Shown here in pieces: positions 42,527 through 53,980 of a DNA stretch of 60,000 nt. The position numbers and the translations under genes were made by a program. Origin of the DNA: Adiantum capillus-veneris (lineage: Eukaryota; Streptophyta; Polypodiopsida; Polypodiales; Pteridaceae); the NCBI GenBank assembly GCA_014529385.2, contig CM043971.1, positions 96,029,882-96,089,881 on the forward strand. The letters are read 5' to 3'. The notes beneath the pieces were generated by a model that was given only the letters and a program-made list of their open reading frames with translations, ran no database searches and was not told the DNA's origin. Every line of letters starts with the position of its first letter. Positions within the stretch are counted from its first letter, which is position 1.

Positions 42527-44050
42527 ATTGGGACGCCCAGAAAGATGGAGCATAGCACTTACCGTGCAAGACAAAGAGGGGTCTACGATGACCAAGGGGG
42601 CCAAGGAAGAAAACGTCCTCCATCTAGAGACGATGATCATTCTAAGAAGCCAGAGGGCACTGGCAAGCGAACTAAGTATCTTTCTCTTACTCAACTTCAA
42701 ACTTTCAGAGAGGAAGGAAGATGCTTCTATTGTGGCGAGAAAGGACATATGAAACCGGAGTGCCCTCTAAAGCAGCAACGGCAAGAACAAGCTTCTGCGA
42801 GGCAAGAGAAAGCAAGGAAGGAACCCGCACCGCCAAGCTCGAACTCAATTCCAGATGTTCAAGGAAACACAGAAACGGAGAAAGGAAAGTGTCAACTTCT
42901 GAAGGGCTGGGGGTCTTTGAACAACCAGCGAGTACTGATTCTTTATGATCCAGGATCCACGGATAACTTCATCTCCCTCGATACTGTGGAACGTTTGTGC
43001 CTCACACCGGCTCAGCTTGGCACACCAGTTACATCCGGATCGGCATTCGAGGGGTTGACAACCAATGCAACTCCCGTGCAAGGACAGCTCAATCTTCGGA
43101 TTGGCGAGTACAAGGACCGCGAATCATTTTTGATGGCACCCATCGAGGGATGTGATATCATCCTGGGTATGCCATGGCACTTTCACATGACACCTATTCC
43201 CGATTATGTGGAAAAGACCCTCACTTTTGATCATGGGGGTAAGAAAATAAAGATTCAAGCTGATGCAGGAGATTGGCAGTTCCCAATTGTAAACCATATC
43301 TCCATTAAGAAAGAAATGAAGAAGTGTGTTTCTGCTTACTTGATTTTTGCAAAGGATAAAACTAGTAGGGACTCTCTCTCTAGTCTGGAAATTAAGCGTC
43401 TTCAATTTATTGAAAAGTACAAGGATTGTTTCACGGAAACAATTCCTGATGAACTCCCTCCGGTACGCCCGGAAGATCACCGCATAGATCTCATACCGGG
43501 TAGCTCGCCTCCCAATCAACCCCCTTATCGGGTAAGTCTTGCTCAGCAAGAAGAAATTTTGAAGCAAGTCAACGAGCTTCTAGAGAAAGGGTTAGTACGG
43601 CCTAGTGCTTCACCCTACTGCTCTCCAGTTCTACTGGTGCAGAAGAAAGATGGCACGTTTCGAATGTGCATAGACTACAAGTCTTTAAACAAGATCACGA
43701 TCAAGAATCGCTTTCCGATCCCTCGGATTGATGATATACTTGATAAGTTGCAGGGTGCAAGTGTCTTTAGTCGCATAGACTTAAAGAGTGGGTATCATCA
43801 GATACGGATCGCCCCTGAGGATGTCCATAAGACTGCTTTCCGCACAACCTTTGGATTATATGAATTTTTGGTAATGCCTTTCGGCTTGACCAATGCTCTT
43901 GCGACGTTCAATCGCATGATGGACCGCATTTTCAGCCCGTACCGAGCTTTTACGGGAGTATTCTTTGACGACATACTCATCTTCTCTAAGACAGAAGAGG
44001 AACATCGGAAGCACTTGGACTTAAGTGTTTCAAGAATTGCGAAAGCATGA
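42527..44050 (+). pseudogene. Zinc knuckle, protease and RT of element Y
   Basis: The frame is continuous with gag after one TGA. In order it has the zinc knuckle [14 protein letters not shown] (42722-42763), protease [17 protein letters not shown] (Asp present, DSG replaced by DPG) with IILGMPWHF, and [57 protein letters not shown] and [17 protein letters not shown]. The catalytic box reads [10 protein letters not shown], the usual Y(V/I)DD with Phe at the first two positions. A frameshift at about 44040 separates it from RNase H. Confidence 0.9.
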
Positions 44051-44061
44051 GTTGCATGTGA

Positions 44062-45216
44062 ATGCAAAGAAGAGCGAGTTCTCTCTCTGAGATACACTAT
44101 CTCGGCCATATAGTCTCTCACAATCAAGTGAGTATGGATCGTGCCAAGATCCGAGTGGTAGAAGATTGGTCTATTCCCACTACGGTACATGATGTACGTA
44201 GCTTTCTGGGATTATGTTCATATTATCGAAGGTTTGTCCGAGGATTTGCTCATGTAGCAGGACCACTTCATGATTTGACAAAGAAGAAGATTCCTTTCAG
44301 ATGGGGATCGAGACAACAAGGAGCTTTTGATCGGCTCAAGTACTTGCTAAGCCATGGACCTATTTTGATAGTGTCTGACTTAAGGAAACCATTTGAGGTT
44401 CACTGCGATGCTTCAGGCGATTGCATTGGAGCAGTGTTAAACCAAGAAGGCCATGCAGTGGCATACGAAAGCAAACGGCTTAAGGATGCAGAGTTGCATG
44501 CATCAATCTACGAAAAGGAACTCTCGGTTGCGATACACGCCTTATCCAACTGGAAGCACTATCTTCTGAGAGCGGATTTTGTGATCAAGACTGATCACCA
44601 GAGTTTGTGGCATTTTCTTACGCAAAGGAAACTATCTGAGAAGCAGATGAGGTGGGCAAACTTTTTGTCTATGTTTCACTTCCAGAACCTTCACACGGCT
44701 GGGAGTAAGAATGTAGTCGCAGACGCATTGTCTAGGCGGCCAAGGGTGAACGCTATCACTTCGGTGTATGACCAAGAATTAGAAGCACTATCGGATTTGT
44801 ATCCGAATGATCCAGACTTCTCCACCATTTGGGGAAAGCTACATCGTGGAGAGAATGAGTTTCCCTATTCCATTCGGGACGGTTATCTCTACCACCATCA
44901 GGCCATATGTGTGGCGGAACCATTAAGAAAGAAGATCATGGATGAAGCACACGCTTCGCCTTATGCGGGTCATCGGGGTATTCTCCCTACAACCTTAGCA
45001 ATGGAAAGATATTTCTTTTGGCCTAGCCTTAAAGTAGACATTGATAAGTATGTCAGGGAATGCTTGGTTTGCCAAAAAGTGAAGTATGATCGGCATAAGA
45101 CGCCTAGGTTGCTACAACCTTTACCTGTGACTAATGAACCTTGGGAAAGTATTGCCATGGACTTCAACCAGTCAAGAAAACGATCAAAGCAGATCATATG
45201 GCTAGGGTCTTTCTAG
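44062..45216 (+). pseudogene. RT end, RNase H and integrase N-terminus of Y
   Basis: The frame contains HYLGHIVSHNQVSMDRAKIR, VRSFLGLCSYYRRFVRGFAH and RNase H: EVHCDASGDCIGAVLNQEGH, YEKELSVAIHALSNWKHYLL and KTDHQSLWHFLTQRKLSEKQ. The integrase HHCC domain has AHASPYAGHRGILPTTLAM and CLVCQKVKYD, then the start of the core with SIAMDFNQS (first Asp). The sequence after MDF jumps to the KKTIKADH region in another frame, which points to a deletion of roughly 80-90 bases just before 45175. Confidence 0.88.
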
Positions 45217-46133
45217 CACAGATCTTTAAGCATCATGGAATGCCTAAGTCTATTGTGAGTGATCGAGATCCTCCCATGACAGGAAATTTTTGGCGTGCCT
45301 TGATGGATAATCTTGGTACAAAGCTGAATTTTTCATCTGCCTACCATCCTCAAACGGACGGGCAAAGTGAGATAGCCAATTCCACAGTATTGGATATGTT
45401 AAAAGCTTATGTGTCAGATCGGCAATCTGACTAGGAGAAATATTTGACTCTTGTCGAGTATGCGTATAACAATACCATACACTCATCGACGGGGAAAGCA
45501 CCTTTTGAGATTCTCTATGGTAAGCCTTTGCTTCCACCCATCCTTTTAACTAAGGATAAGATCTTTGCAGCAGATGAATTTGTCCGGGATTTGGACACCG
45601 CCTACGGGCAAGTTAGGAGAGCTATCCTACGCTCTCAGGAAAAGCATAAGAAAGCTGTAGACAAGCACAGAAGGAATCTAGACTTAACAGTCGAACAGTT
45701 AGTCTTACTCAAGTTTGAGAAGGCAAGACTTAAGAAACAAGCGTCTCATAAGGGGAAAGTGGTAAAACTTTCTACCCGTTATTATGGGCCGTTTAAGATC
45801 ACTGAGCGAGTGAATGATGTCACTTTCCGATTAGAGCTACCGCCTAATTGGAAGATCCATAATGCTTTCCATGTCAGTTTACTCCCGCCGTATGTGGGAC
45901 CGCCTCCGAGCCAGCCTAGTGCTGAGGAACCTCCTGAGGTTGAGGAAACAGAAGAAATACTCCAACCGGAGCAGATAGTAAGTCATCAGGAGCGGTCTCT
46001 CAAATCCGGAAAGATAACACGGAAGTATTTGGTTAAGTTTAAAAACTACTCGAATCTAGATGCTCGGTGGATGACGCAGGAGGAATTAGCAACTTATCCC
46101 GAGATACTGGAAGTATATGTCCAAGCACTATAG
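45141..46133 (+). pseudogene. Integrase core and chromodomain-like C-terminus of Y
   Basis: The frame 45141-45434 carries SIVSDRDPPMTGNFWRALMD (second Asp) and YHPQTDGQSEIANSTVLDM (third acid, Glu, present). A TAG at 45432-45434 replaces a Trp or similar before EKYLTLVEYAYNNT. The same frame goes on to 46133 with FEILYGKPLLPPILLTKDKI, the GPF/Y module (RYYGPFKITERVNDVTFRLE and IHNAFHVSLLPPYVG) and a final segment SLKSGKITRKYLVKFKNYSN with ARWMTQEELATYPEI that resembles a degenerate chromodomain. Confidence 0.88.
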
Positions 46134-46163
46134 TTGAGGTCAACTGTTTAGAAGCCAGAGGGA

Positions 46164-47509
46164 TGTTGCTAATTGGACTATTTTCCTATTTTTAATGATT
46201 AAATCTCTTTTTTTAGGATACTTTATTGTGTACACTAAGAACTATTAAAAGATTGTAGCTACAGGAACTGCCATCAAGAACGGACAACTCTGATGTGTCA
46301 TTTGATGGTGACGGTAAACATCGCGAAGGAGTTTCCGTAAGTTCGGTGGAAAGGGCCGGGTTACGAATGCCTCTGATGCGTCACATGATGGGTGACGGGT
46401 GCATCAGTAAGGGGGCATCCCGTAGGCTAAGGAGGAAATCCGAACTGAGTAAGAAAATACGCGTAAGAACGCAAGCACAAGAATAAAGATGGGTTCAATG
46501 AAGCTTTTTACGAAAACCAAGAACAGTCGCGGGAGGACAGATGTTTTCCCGCGAGGAGTTTGTGTCTGCATTGCATTTGTGTCATGTCCTGCACTCGGGG
46601 ACGCCTGGAATGTGTCCGTGTAGCATTATTTTCACTAACTGAGTGAGTTTTTAAAGTTTGAACAGGTTCACACTTTAACTTATAAAGTGGCCGGTCACTC
46701 CTTTTATTAATAAAATAAAGCAAGCAAGGCCCTTATAAAGAAAACCAACGCTAAAACCAAGGCAAGGGGCTGATTTGCGATCTCTCTCTCTCCTCTCTCT
46801 AGAAAACGCGATTTACTCTCTCCTCTCTCTAGAAAACGCGATTTCCTCTCTCCTCTCTCTAAGAGCGCCAAGCTCTGCTTTTTGACCCCTATTCCTGCCG
46901 GGTGTCAGACCCTATAAAAGGGTAGCCAACGTTTCAGTTTGGGACAGCCGGAAGCAGCAGAAAAGCACCAGCGCTGGGATTCTGGAGTAGAGCCTGGCGA
47001 CAGAATTTGCAAGTGTTCGCGTGACGACTGAGTACGGAGGTTGATTCTCCGAGCAAGAAGCAACAGGTATAAGGTGTTGATACGCTTTGAGAATTGTTGC
47101 TTTGTGTGGTTTGTTTTGCAGGAATCTCCCGTCTTACGGGAAGGCCCTTTACGGGAAGTACGGCTTCACGCCTAAGTCCCTTACGGGAAAGTACGGCTTC
47201 ACGCCTAAGTCCCTTACGGGAAAGCACGGCTTCGCGCCTAAGTCCCTTACGGGAAGGAACGGCCTTGTGCCCAAGCCCTTTACGGGAAAGCACGACCTTC
47301 GGGTCTAAGATTACAGAACGGAGGGGTTTCCTCGGGTTCTCGTGCTTGTATAAGAATTCTCCCTGAATAAAAGAATACTCTTTACGGGGGGGGACCAGCC
47401 CATCTTCTGGTCCCCAATACTGTGTCGATCTTCTCCCTTCTCTCATGTTTTCAAAGAATTATAATTTTCAGATTTTATAAGTGCTCGTGTACGCTCCCGT
47501 TTTGTGACA
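46164..47509 (+). repeat. 3' LTR of Y
   Basis: TGTTGCTAATTGG to TTTTGTGACA. Compared with the 5' LTR it has one extra 33-base unit, one extra 30-base CT/AAAACGCGATTT unit (46799-46858 region) and lacks 14 bases (TTAAAGTGACCAAC-type) near 46696. These three changes account exactly for the 49-bp length difference. Confidence 0.95.
47135..47307 (+). repeat. 33-bp tandem repeat in Y 3' LTR
   Basis: Five units, one more than in the 5' LTR. The added unit carries the GTACGGCTTCACG variant, like its left neighbour. The reverse strand is also open through the repeat. Confidence 0.9.
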
Positions 47510-49441
47510 AACATCCGAAGGAAGAGCCAATTTATAGGCAACTTGGCCAATTTTCTTTGTGATCTGGAACAGACCACCATATCTAGCTGAAAGCTTATAA
47601 TGCTTTCTTGTTCGCATAGTCTTGGAATCTTTGGGTATCTTCAGATAAACCCATTGTCCCACATCTAGAGTCCTTGGAGATCTCTTTCGATTAGCATAAG
47701 TAGTGACTCGATCACGAGCCATTCTTATACTATCTTTAGCCAATTCGAGCATCTCTTGCATGTCATACAGGAAATCACGAGCTTGGCGGTCCTTGACTTT
47801 CTCTAAGCCAATAGCAATCGAGGATTTAGGCTCGAATCCATACATCAGCATGAACGGGCTAAATCCAGTAGCAGAATGCTTGCTATTATTTTAGGCAAAC
47901 TCTAACTGTGGAAGATACCTTTCCCAGTCAGACTGCCTATGAGAGACATAGGCTCTCAACATTTCCTCTAACGTCCTCTCAGTTTGTCCGTTAGACTCAG
48001 GATGGTCAGAAGACGACATACTCAACTTTGTTTGAAGATGAACGAACACATCTCGCCAAAATCGGCCAGTGAACTTAGCATCTCGATCACTGACGATGTC
48101 CTCTGGAAGACCATACAGCTTATAAAGCTGATCGACAAATAAAACCGCCAACTCATGGTTTTTTACTGTCGACTTCGTTGGTATAAACTTTGCCATTTTT
48201 GTGAGTCTATCGACCACAACCCAAATAGCGTCATTGCCTCGACTAGTATTTGGCAAACCAACGATAAAGTCCATGGAAATACTCTGCCACTTGGCATCTG
48301 GGATTTCCAATGGATGTAACAGGCCAGCTTTCCTAAGGCGCTCTGCCTTATTGACCTGACACTGAGCGCATCTCTTCACATAGCTCTCTATGTAAGAGCG
48401 CATTCTTGGCCAATAGAAATATTGCTTGACCAAAGCCAAAGTTCTCTGGATGCCTGGGTGCCCAGCGCTAGGAACATCGTGGCATTCACACAAAATCCTT
48501 TGTCGAATCTCATCGATTTCCGGCACGCAGACTTTACCATTTTTGAACAATAGTCCACCTCTAATGGAATATTGTCGTTGTCTCGTCTCTCCAACACGAC
48601 TCACTTGGGTCTCTGGACCACCCAAGCTTGTATGCGAGTCATGCCCAACTTCGACCTCGTTCCATATCTTGCCAAAATGGCCATCGGAACAACATAGCCC
48701 TCGGAGAGAGAGATAGAGATCCGTCGAGATTTCAGCCATAGACAAGGCATTGACCTCAGGAATCCTGCTGAGCGCATCGGCAACTCGATTGCTGGATCCT
48801 TTTCTATAACGGATCTCAAAGTCAAACTCTTGCATAAGCTCAACCCATCTAGTCTTCCAGCCTCTGAGATCACCTTGATCACAGATATAGCGCAAGGAGT
48901 GATGATCTCTCCATGCAACAAACGTAGAGCCATACAAGTAGTGCCGCCATTTCCTGAGGGCGGGGACTACAGCATAAAGCTCCTTTTCATACGTTGGATA
49001 ACGCATCTCAGCGTCAGAAAGCTTCTTGCTTTCAAACGCAACACGACGTCCATCCTGGTATAACGCCGCACCAATAGCATAATCACTAGCATTCGTTTCA
49101 ACCACAAACGGTTTGCTAGGATCCACAATGTGCAATATTGGCGCAGTAGTCACCAAGTGCTTTAGTGTCCGAAAGCTCTCGTCGAGACGCTCATTCCAGA
49201 CAACAGGGGGATTACCTTTACGACGAGGACCCGAAGTCTTCGGCCCTTTCATCCCTCCTTTTAAAAGTTGCGTAAGCGGAGCAGCAACTTTAGAGTAATC
49301 CTTGATAAACTTGCGAAAGAATCCAGTAAAGCCTAAAAAAGACTTTACTTGGCGTACATTCTTCAGAATGGGCCAATTTCGCACTTTATCTAACTTTTCA
49401 GGGTCAACGCAAATTCCATCGCGAGTAATGATGTGACCCAA
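47468..49441 (-). pseudogene. RNase H and integrase of X
   Basis: The frame 49441-47891 starts at YLGHIITRDG-type sequence and has VRQVKSFLGFTGFFRKFIKD and RNase H: VVETNASDYAIGAALYQDGR, TYEKELYAVVPALRKWRHYL and VADALSRIPEVN. The integrase zinc domain reads CECHDVPSAGHPGIQRTL with CAQCQVNKAER. The core has SMDFIVGLPNTSRGND, DIVSDRDAKFTGRFW and HPESNGQTERTLEEML, so all three acids are present. A TAA at 47889-47891 interrupts LEFA-NNSKHSATG; the same frame continues to ARYGGLFQITKKIGQVAYKL and is then cut by Y at 47510. Confidence 0.93.
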
Positions 49442-49486
49442 GTACAGAAGCTCTTTTTTAAAGAATTCACACTTCGAAGCCTTAGC

Positions 49487-50131
49487 CTAAAGCTTCTCAG
49501 TTCTCAGTACTTCGAGATCAGTGCGTATATGCACTAGGGGCTCAGACAAACTTCGGCTATAGATCAAGATATCATCGAGAAATACAACAACGAAGTTGCC
49601 TAAAAATGGTCTCAGCAGATCATTCATCATTTGCTGGAACGTAGTTGGAGCATTGGTCAAACCAAAAGGCAAGACCAAAAACTCGTAGTGACCATAACGC
49701 GTATGGAAGCTTGTCTTAGGAATATCTTCCAGTTTGATCCGTATCTGATGATAGCCTGATCGCAGGTCTATCTTCGTAAAATACAACGCTCCATGGAGCC
49801 GATCTATCAGATCGTCCATGCGCGGGAGCGGATACTTGTTCTTGACAGTAAGCTTATTCAACCCCTTGTAATCCACGCAGAAGCGCATAGTGTTATCTTT
49901 CTTTCGAGAAAGTAGCATTGGCGCTCCCCATGGGGATTTGCTAGGCCGAACAAAACCCCTGTCAAAATAATCCTTCAATTGTCGCTGAATCTCGTCCTCC
50001 TCGGTTTTGCTAAAATGATAGGGTTGCTTTGAGAAGGGTTGACTACCAGCCGCCAACTCAATGCCATGATCTACTCCTCTGGAAGGCGGTAAGCCAGGAG
50101 GTTCAGGAAAAACATCCTTGAAATCAGTCAT
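49487..50131 (-). pseudogene. Reverse transcriptase of X
   Basis: The frame reads [20 protein letters not shown], then [80 protein letters not shown] and [14 protein letters not shown]. The first Asp (TKID) and the LDD box are intact. A single TAG at 49487-49489 stands between it and the following RNase H frame, which is in the same phase. Upstream, 50132-50460 holds the protease-RT link with one frameshift. Confidence 0.93.
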
Positions 50132-50460
50132 GATTTCTCGGATAAGGTTGGATTCGTCGGAATCCCCAAGTTCAACAGAAGAACATCAAACATTTTTACG
50201 AAATTCAGTGGCAGAAGTACCAAGCACTAATGAATTAAACCAAGCAGACGGTACACATTGATAAAAGTCAACATCAAAAGACTTTATTTCTTTATACATT
50301 TCCAAAGCAGTAACAACTGGTATTGCAAAACCATTATTTACAGACTTCTGATTACAAAGCGACACAGATACATTAGGCATGTTCTGCTAAACAGAAACAA
50401 GAGAGTGATGTACATAGTCTATATACAATGAGTCTTGTTTATCATAAAACCATGGAATTC

Positions 50461-50946
50461 CTAAAATAACATCTGCTCTGTCCAGGCGCATGATGTGGAA
50501 GTCCAGGTTCTCTTTGTAATCAACCAGCTCGAGCGACAAGTCTGGAACCATCCGATTCCATACATCCTATCCATGCCACGAGCCATCTCCACGCGATACT
50601 CATGGTCACTGTCCTGCGTCTGCAGGTTCAATTTTTGCACCAATTTTGCATCCACAAAATTGTGTGAGCTTCCATTATCAAGGAGTACGGTCACGTCGTG
50701 ACCATTGATCTTCCCGGGGAAACGGAGAAGATCGTGCTTACCAAACACTTTGGTGCTAAAAGTACAATTTGTGCATGAACTGTGCGCCAAATGATGGATT
50801 TCAACTTGAACAACATCAAAGTTACCTGAGATCTCGTAAATCTGAACCGAAGGACGGCCTTGCGGTTTTTGCGTCTTTTTCTTTTTAGGGCAATCCTTGA
50901 TTTGGTGACCCGTCTGGCCACATCCGAAGCAAGCCCCCTTCTTCAC
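50461..50946 (-). pseudogene. Zinc knuckle and protease of X
   Basis: CFGCGQTGHQIKDC (CX2CX4HX4C) opens the frame, followed by a Lys-rich linker and the retropepsin region HDVTVLLDNGSSHNFVDAKL, where the active-site triad reads DNG. It is in phase with gag, separated by a stop at 51028-51030. The C-terminal half is truncated by a frame change after ARGMDRMYGIGWF. Confidence 0.85.
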
Positions 50947-51030
50947 TGCATCAGCAACTGAAGCATTCCTGGCTTTCTTCTTCTCGTGAGAAGATCTCGG
51001 CGGTGATTTGGACTTATGCTGGAATCGGGG

Positions 51031-51903
51031 TCACTTCCTCGAAGCACCCTCACCGAATTGATGGTCTGCAGTTCTTTTCTTCTCATGATTCGCTCCATTT
51101 ATCAAATGGAACGTCCTGACCTTGGCCACTGCATCCTCGACATCAGTCGGGGCTTTGTCCTTAATCAAGGCCCAACGGTAGTCCTCATGCAATCCCAACA
51201 GATACATGTGCACGGCATGCATAGAATCCACCTTGCAGAAGGTGAGTGCCTCTTTGAAAGCTGTCGTATATTTATCAAAAGAAAGAGTTTTCATCGAAAG
51301 ACTCTGCAGTTTGGCGTAAGCTTTCAGAGGGTCCATTTTAGCGAAATCCTTCTTGAATTTCACGCAAAAATCAGCCCACGTCGTAGGCTTTTCTGACATA
51401 TCACGCCACCAGCTAAGTGCCTTACTGCGTAGATAAAGAGGAATCGTCTGAATCCTCCGTTCATCATGCTCCCTATGAAGATCAAAGTATGTGGTCCATT
51501 GGTGCAGCCAGTTATTTACAGCCAATTCCGTACACTCCTTCTCTTCACCTGAGAAATTTGTAGTCTTATATGGAATTGTGGCAGTCGGACCACCCTGTGA
51601 ACGCCCAAAAGCAGCAATCTGCGTCCGCAAATGCTGGAGATGGGTTTCGCCCTCGGAAATACGCGCAATCATCGACTGAGCCATATTTTCGAGAGTAGAA
51701 AGTCGGGAACTGAGCCCCTGTACGACCCCTTCGAGAGAGGCCAAGCGAAGGTTCGTCTGAGCATTCGTGTTTTCCAGAGCGGTAACACGTTGGTCAAAGC
51801 TCTGGAAAGTGCTTGTAATCCATGTGTAGAGAGCATGCGTGAATGGAATTTGAATGTTACCTTGCGCGTCATCACGCTGCACATCCGAGGTGGAGGAATC
51901 CAT
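51031..51903 (-). CDS. gag of X
   Basis: I place the start at the ATG at 51903 (MDSSTSDVQRDDAQGNIQIP), although the frame is open to 52113. A coil follows (VTALENTNAQTNLRLASLEG), then the retrotransposon-gag core: FSGEEKECTELAVNNWLHQW, LYLRSKALSWWRDMSEKPTT, WADFCVKFKKDFAKMDPLKA and FKEALTFCKVDSMHAVHMYL. The stop at 51028-51030 lies before the zinc knuckle. The encoded capsid appears intact. Confidence 0.85.
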   Translation of the reverse strand: MDSSTSDVQRDDAQGNIQIPFTHALYTWITSTFQSFDQRVTALENTNAQTNLRLASLEGVVQGLSSRLSTLENMAQSMIARISEGETHLQHLRTQIAAFGRSQGGPTATIPYKTTNFSGEEKECTELAVNNWLHQWTTYFDLHREHDERRIQTIPLYLRSKALSWWRDMSEKPTTWADFCVKFKKDFAKMDPLKAYAKLQSLSMKTLSFDKYTTAFKEALTFCKVDSMHAVHMYLLGLHEDYRWALIKDKAPTDVEDAVAKVRTFHLINGANHEKKRTADHQFGEGASRK

Positions 51904-52113
51904 GGCGAAGTGCGTGAAAAAACTGAAAAATTTACGCGAAACTGAGCCTTTTCTGCACTTTTCGATCACGAAAAGTTGAGGTTGCGAAGAGCTCCACGCG
52001 TCGGCATGAGCGCTTGAAGGTGAGCAGGTGATGGCGGGAACGCGGGAGCGCGAGCGGGTGAGAGAGAGCAGGCTGGGGATAGAAGCAGAGGCTAAAAACT
52101 CATTTCTTTGCAA

Positions 52114-52553
<440 letters not shown>

Positions 52554-52759
52554 TTCATCGTGCGTTTTCCCTCCTCCTGCTGCACCAGCGCGCGTACCTG
52601 CTGCTGTGCTGCTCCAGGCACACTACTGCTGTACTGCGCGCTGCTGTGTCACCCCAGCTGCTCAGCGCGCCCACCCCACCTGCACAGCACCCCCAGTACC
52701 CGCCTGTTGCTGCTGCTGTTATACCAAGCTGCTGCTGCTGCTGAACTGCCTCTCCTTGC

Positions 52760-52858
52760 TACACTCCTCCCCTCACGCAGCCCCTCCTCGCAGCCTCCCC
52801 CTCACGCAGCCCCCCTCCAGCCTCCCCCTCACGCAGCCCCTCCTCGCTCCCCATCACG
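52760..52858 (+). repeat. Tandem repeats in LINE Z 5' UTR
   Basis: Units of CCCTCACGCAGCCCC with variable TCCTCGCAGCCTC spacers are repeated four to five times. They are followed by the 66-base CT tract and AC-rich DNA before the ORF1 ATG. Tandem monomers in a LINE 5' UTR often carry promoter activity; that is only inferred here. Confidence 0.75.
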
Positions 52859-52860
52859 CA

Positions 52861-52944
<84 letters not shown>

Positions 52945-53059
52945 GGATACATACCCACACACACACTACACACATACACGCATACACACACATACTCCCT
53001 CTCTTCCCCTTCTCCCCTCTTCTTCACAATATGAAGAGAGGGTAGCTTCGAAGACAACC

Positions 53060-53980
53060 ATGTCTTCCCCCATCATCAAGACGCCGACATCGACAATGAA
53101 GACAACCTTCATGCTCACGAACAAGAGGCTTGCACAATTGGAGAAGGACATGAAAGAATGGTGGATGGAGAGAGAGATATGGAGGGAGGAGAAAGCCACC
53201 TTCATCAAGCTATGGAACGAAGAGAAGGAGGACATGAGAGCGGAAATCCAAAATCTCAAAGAGGAGAAGGAGAGAAGGGAACGGGAGAACGAGAAGGAGA
53301 GGGAGAGATGGAGGAAAGAGCAAGAAGAGATGAAGGCACAAATCGATCTACTTCATGCTTCCATCACATCCCTCACCCCCGAGGAAGGAGAGATTAAAGA
53401 GGAGGCTAAGGAAGCCCTCAAGGAGGAGATCACCAAAGCCCTCACCGCAAGCATTGAGGACAAATTAGAAGCCACCAAAGAAGGATGGGTCGAAGTGGTC
53501 AAAAAGAATATCAAGAAGGTAGCAAGAGAGGAAGCCCAAAAAGATGAGGTACTCATCGTACACACAACCATCGAGGAGGAGAAGATGCGACAAGCTCGCC
53601 GTCTCAATGTGCGAGTGACCGGCATCAAAGAAGAAGAAGGGTCTACACCCGAGAGCGATGGGAAAGCTTTATGCAAGAAAGTGGGATACAAGGAAGAAGA
53701 GATCCCTTTCTCCAAAGTTTGGAGAGCCGGCAAAGATCCAAAGAAGAGAGCTCTCATCCTCCAATTCGCCTCCGAGGAGTCTCGAACTTCTTTCCTCCGA
53801 AAGAGGGTCATCTTGAGAGGGCTAGAAGGCCCCCCGATTTATCTTGATGATGACCTCACAAAGATGCAACAAGATCACCGTCGCGCGTGCATGCCTAGAG
53901 TCCACCAAGCCCGCAAAGAAGGGAAGAAGGCAGTATATCGAGATGGTAGGGTTATCATTGATGGCAAGACCATCACATAG
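53060..53980 (+). CDS. ORF1 protein of LINE Z (L1-like RNA-binding protein)
   Basis: A 306-codon frame. Residues about 25-110 are a long coiled coil rich in Glu, Lys and Arg (ENEKERERWRKEQEEMKAQI). About 190-280 look like the RRM and C-terminal domains of L1 ORF1: RRLNVRVTGIKEEEGS, SKVWRAGKDPKKRALILQFA, SEESRTSFLRKRVILRGLEG and IYLDDDLTKMQQDHRRACMP. Such proteins trimerise through the coil and coat the element's RNA. The ATG follows a short leader after the CT tract. It ends at TAG 53978-53980, beyond which ORF2 starts in the same frame. Confidence 0.85.
   Translation: MSSPIIKTPTSTMKTTFMLTNKRLAQLEKDMKEWWMEREIWREEKATFIKLWNEEKEDMRAEIQNLKEEKERRERENEKERERWRKEQEEMKAQIDLLHASITSLTPEEGEIKEEAKEALKEEITKALTASIEDKLEATKEGWVEVVKKNIKKVAREEAQKDEVLIVHTTIEEEKMRQARRLNVRVTGIKEEEGSTPESDGKALCKKVGYKEEEIPFSKVWRAGKDPKKRALILQFASEESRTSFLRKRVILRGLEGPPIYLDDDLTKMQQDHRRACMPRVHQARKEGKKAVYRDGRVIIDGKTIT

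Larger units (their letters stand above)
40188..47509 (+). mobile_element. Complete Ty3/gypsy element Y
   Basis: LTRs at 40188-41484 and 46164-47509, target duplication AACAT at 40183-40187 and 47510-47514, primer site TGGTATCAGAGCTCGG (41486-41501), gag-pol in plus orientation and polypurine tract AGAAGCCAGAGGGA (46150-46163). It is inserted in the coding region of X near the end of its polyprotein. The two LTRs are almost the same by eye apart from repeat-number changes, so it is the youngest or among the youngest elements here. Coding defects: a TGA between gag and pol, a frameshift at about 44040, an integrase deletion and a TAG at 45432-45434. Confidence 0.95.

Noticed and set aside
53353-53811. 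Reverse-strand frame of 152 codons
   Set aside because: It is antisense to the well-supported ORF1 of LINE Z and has no recognisable motif.
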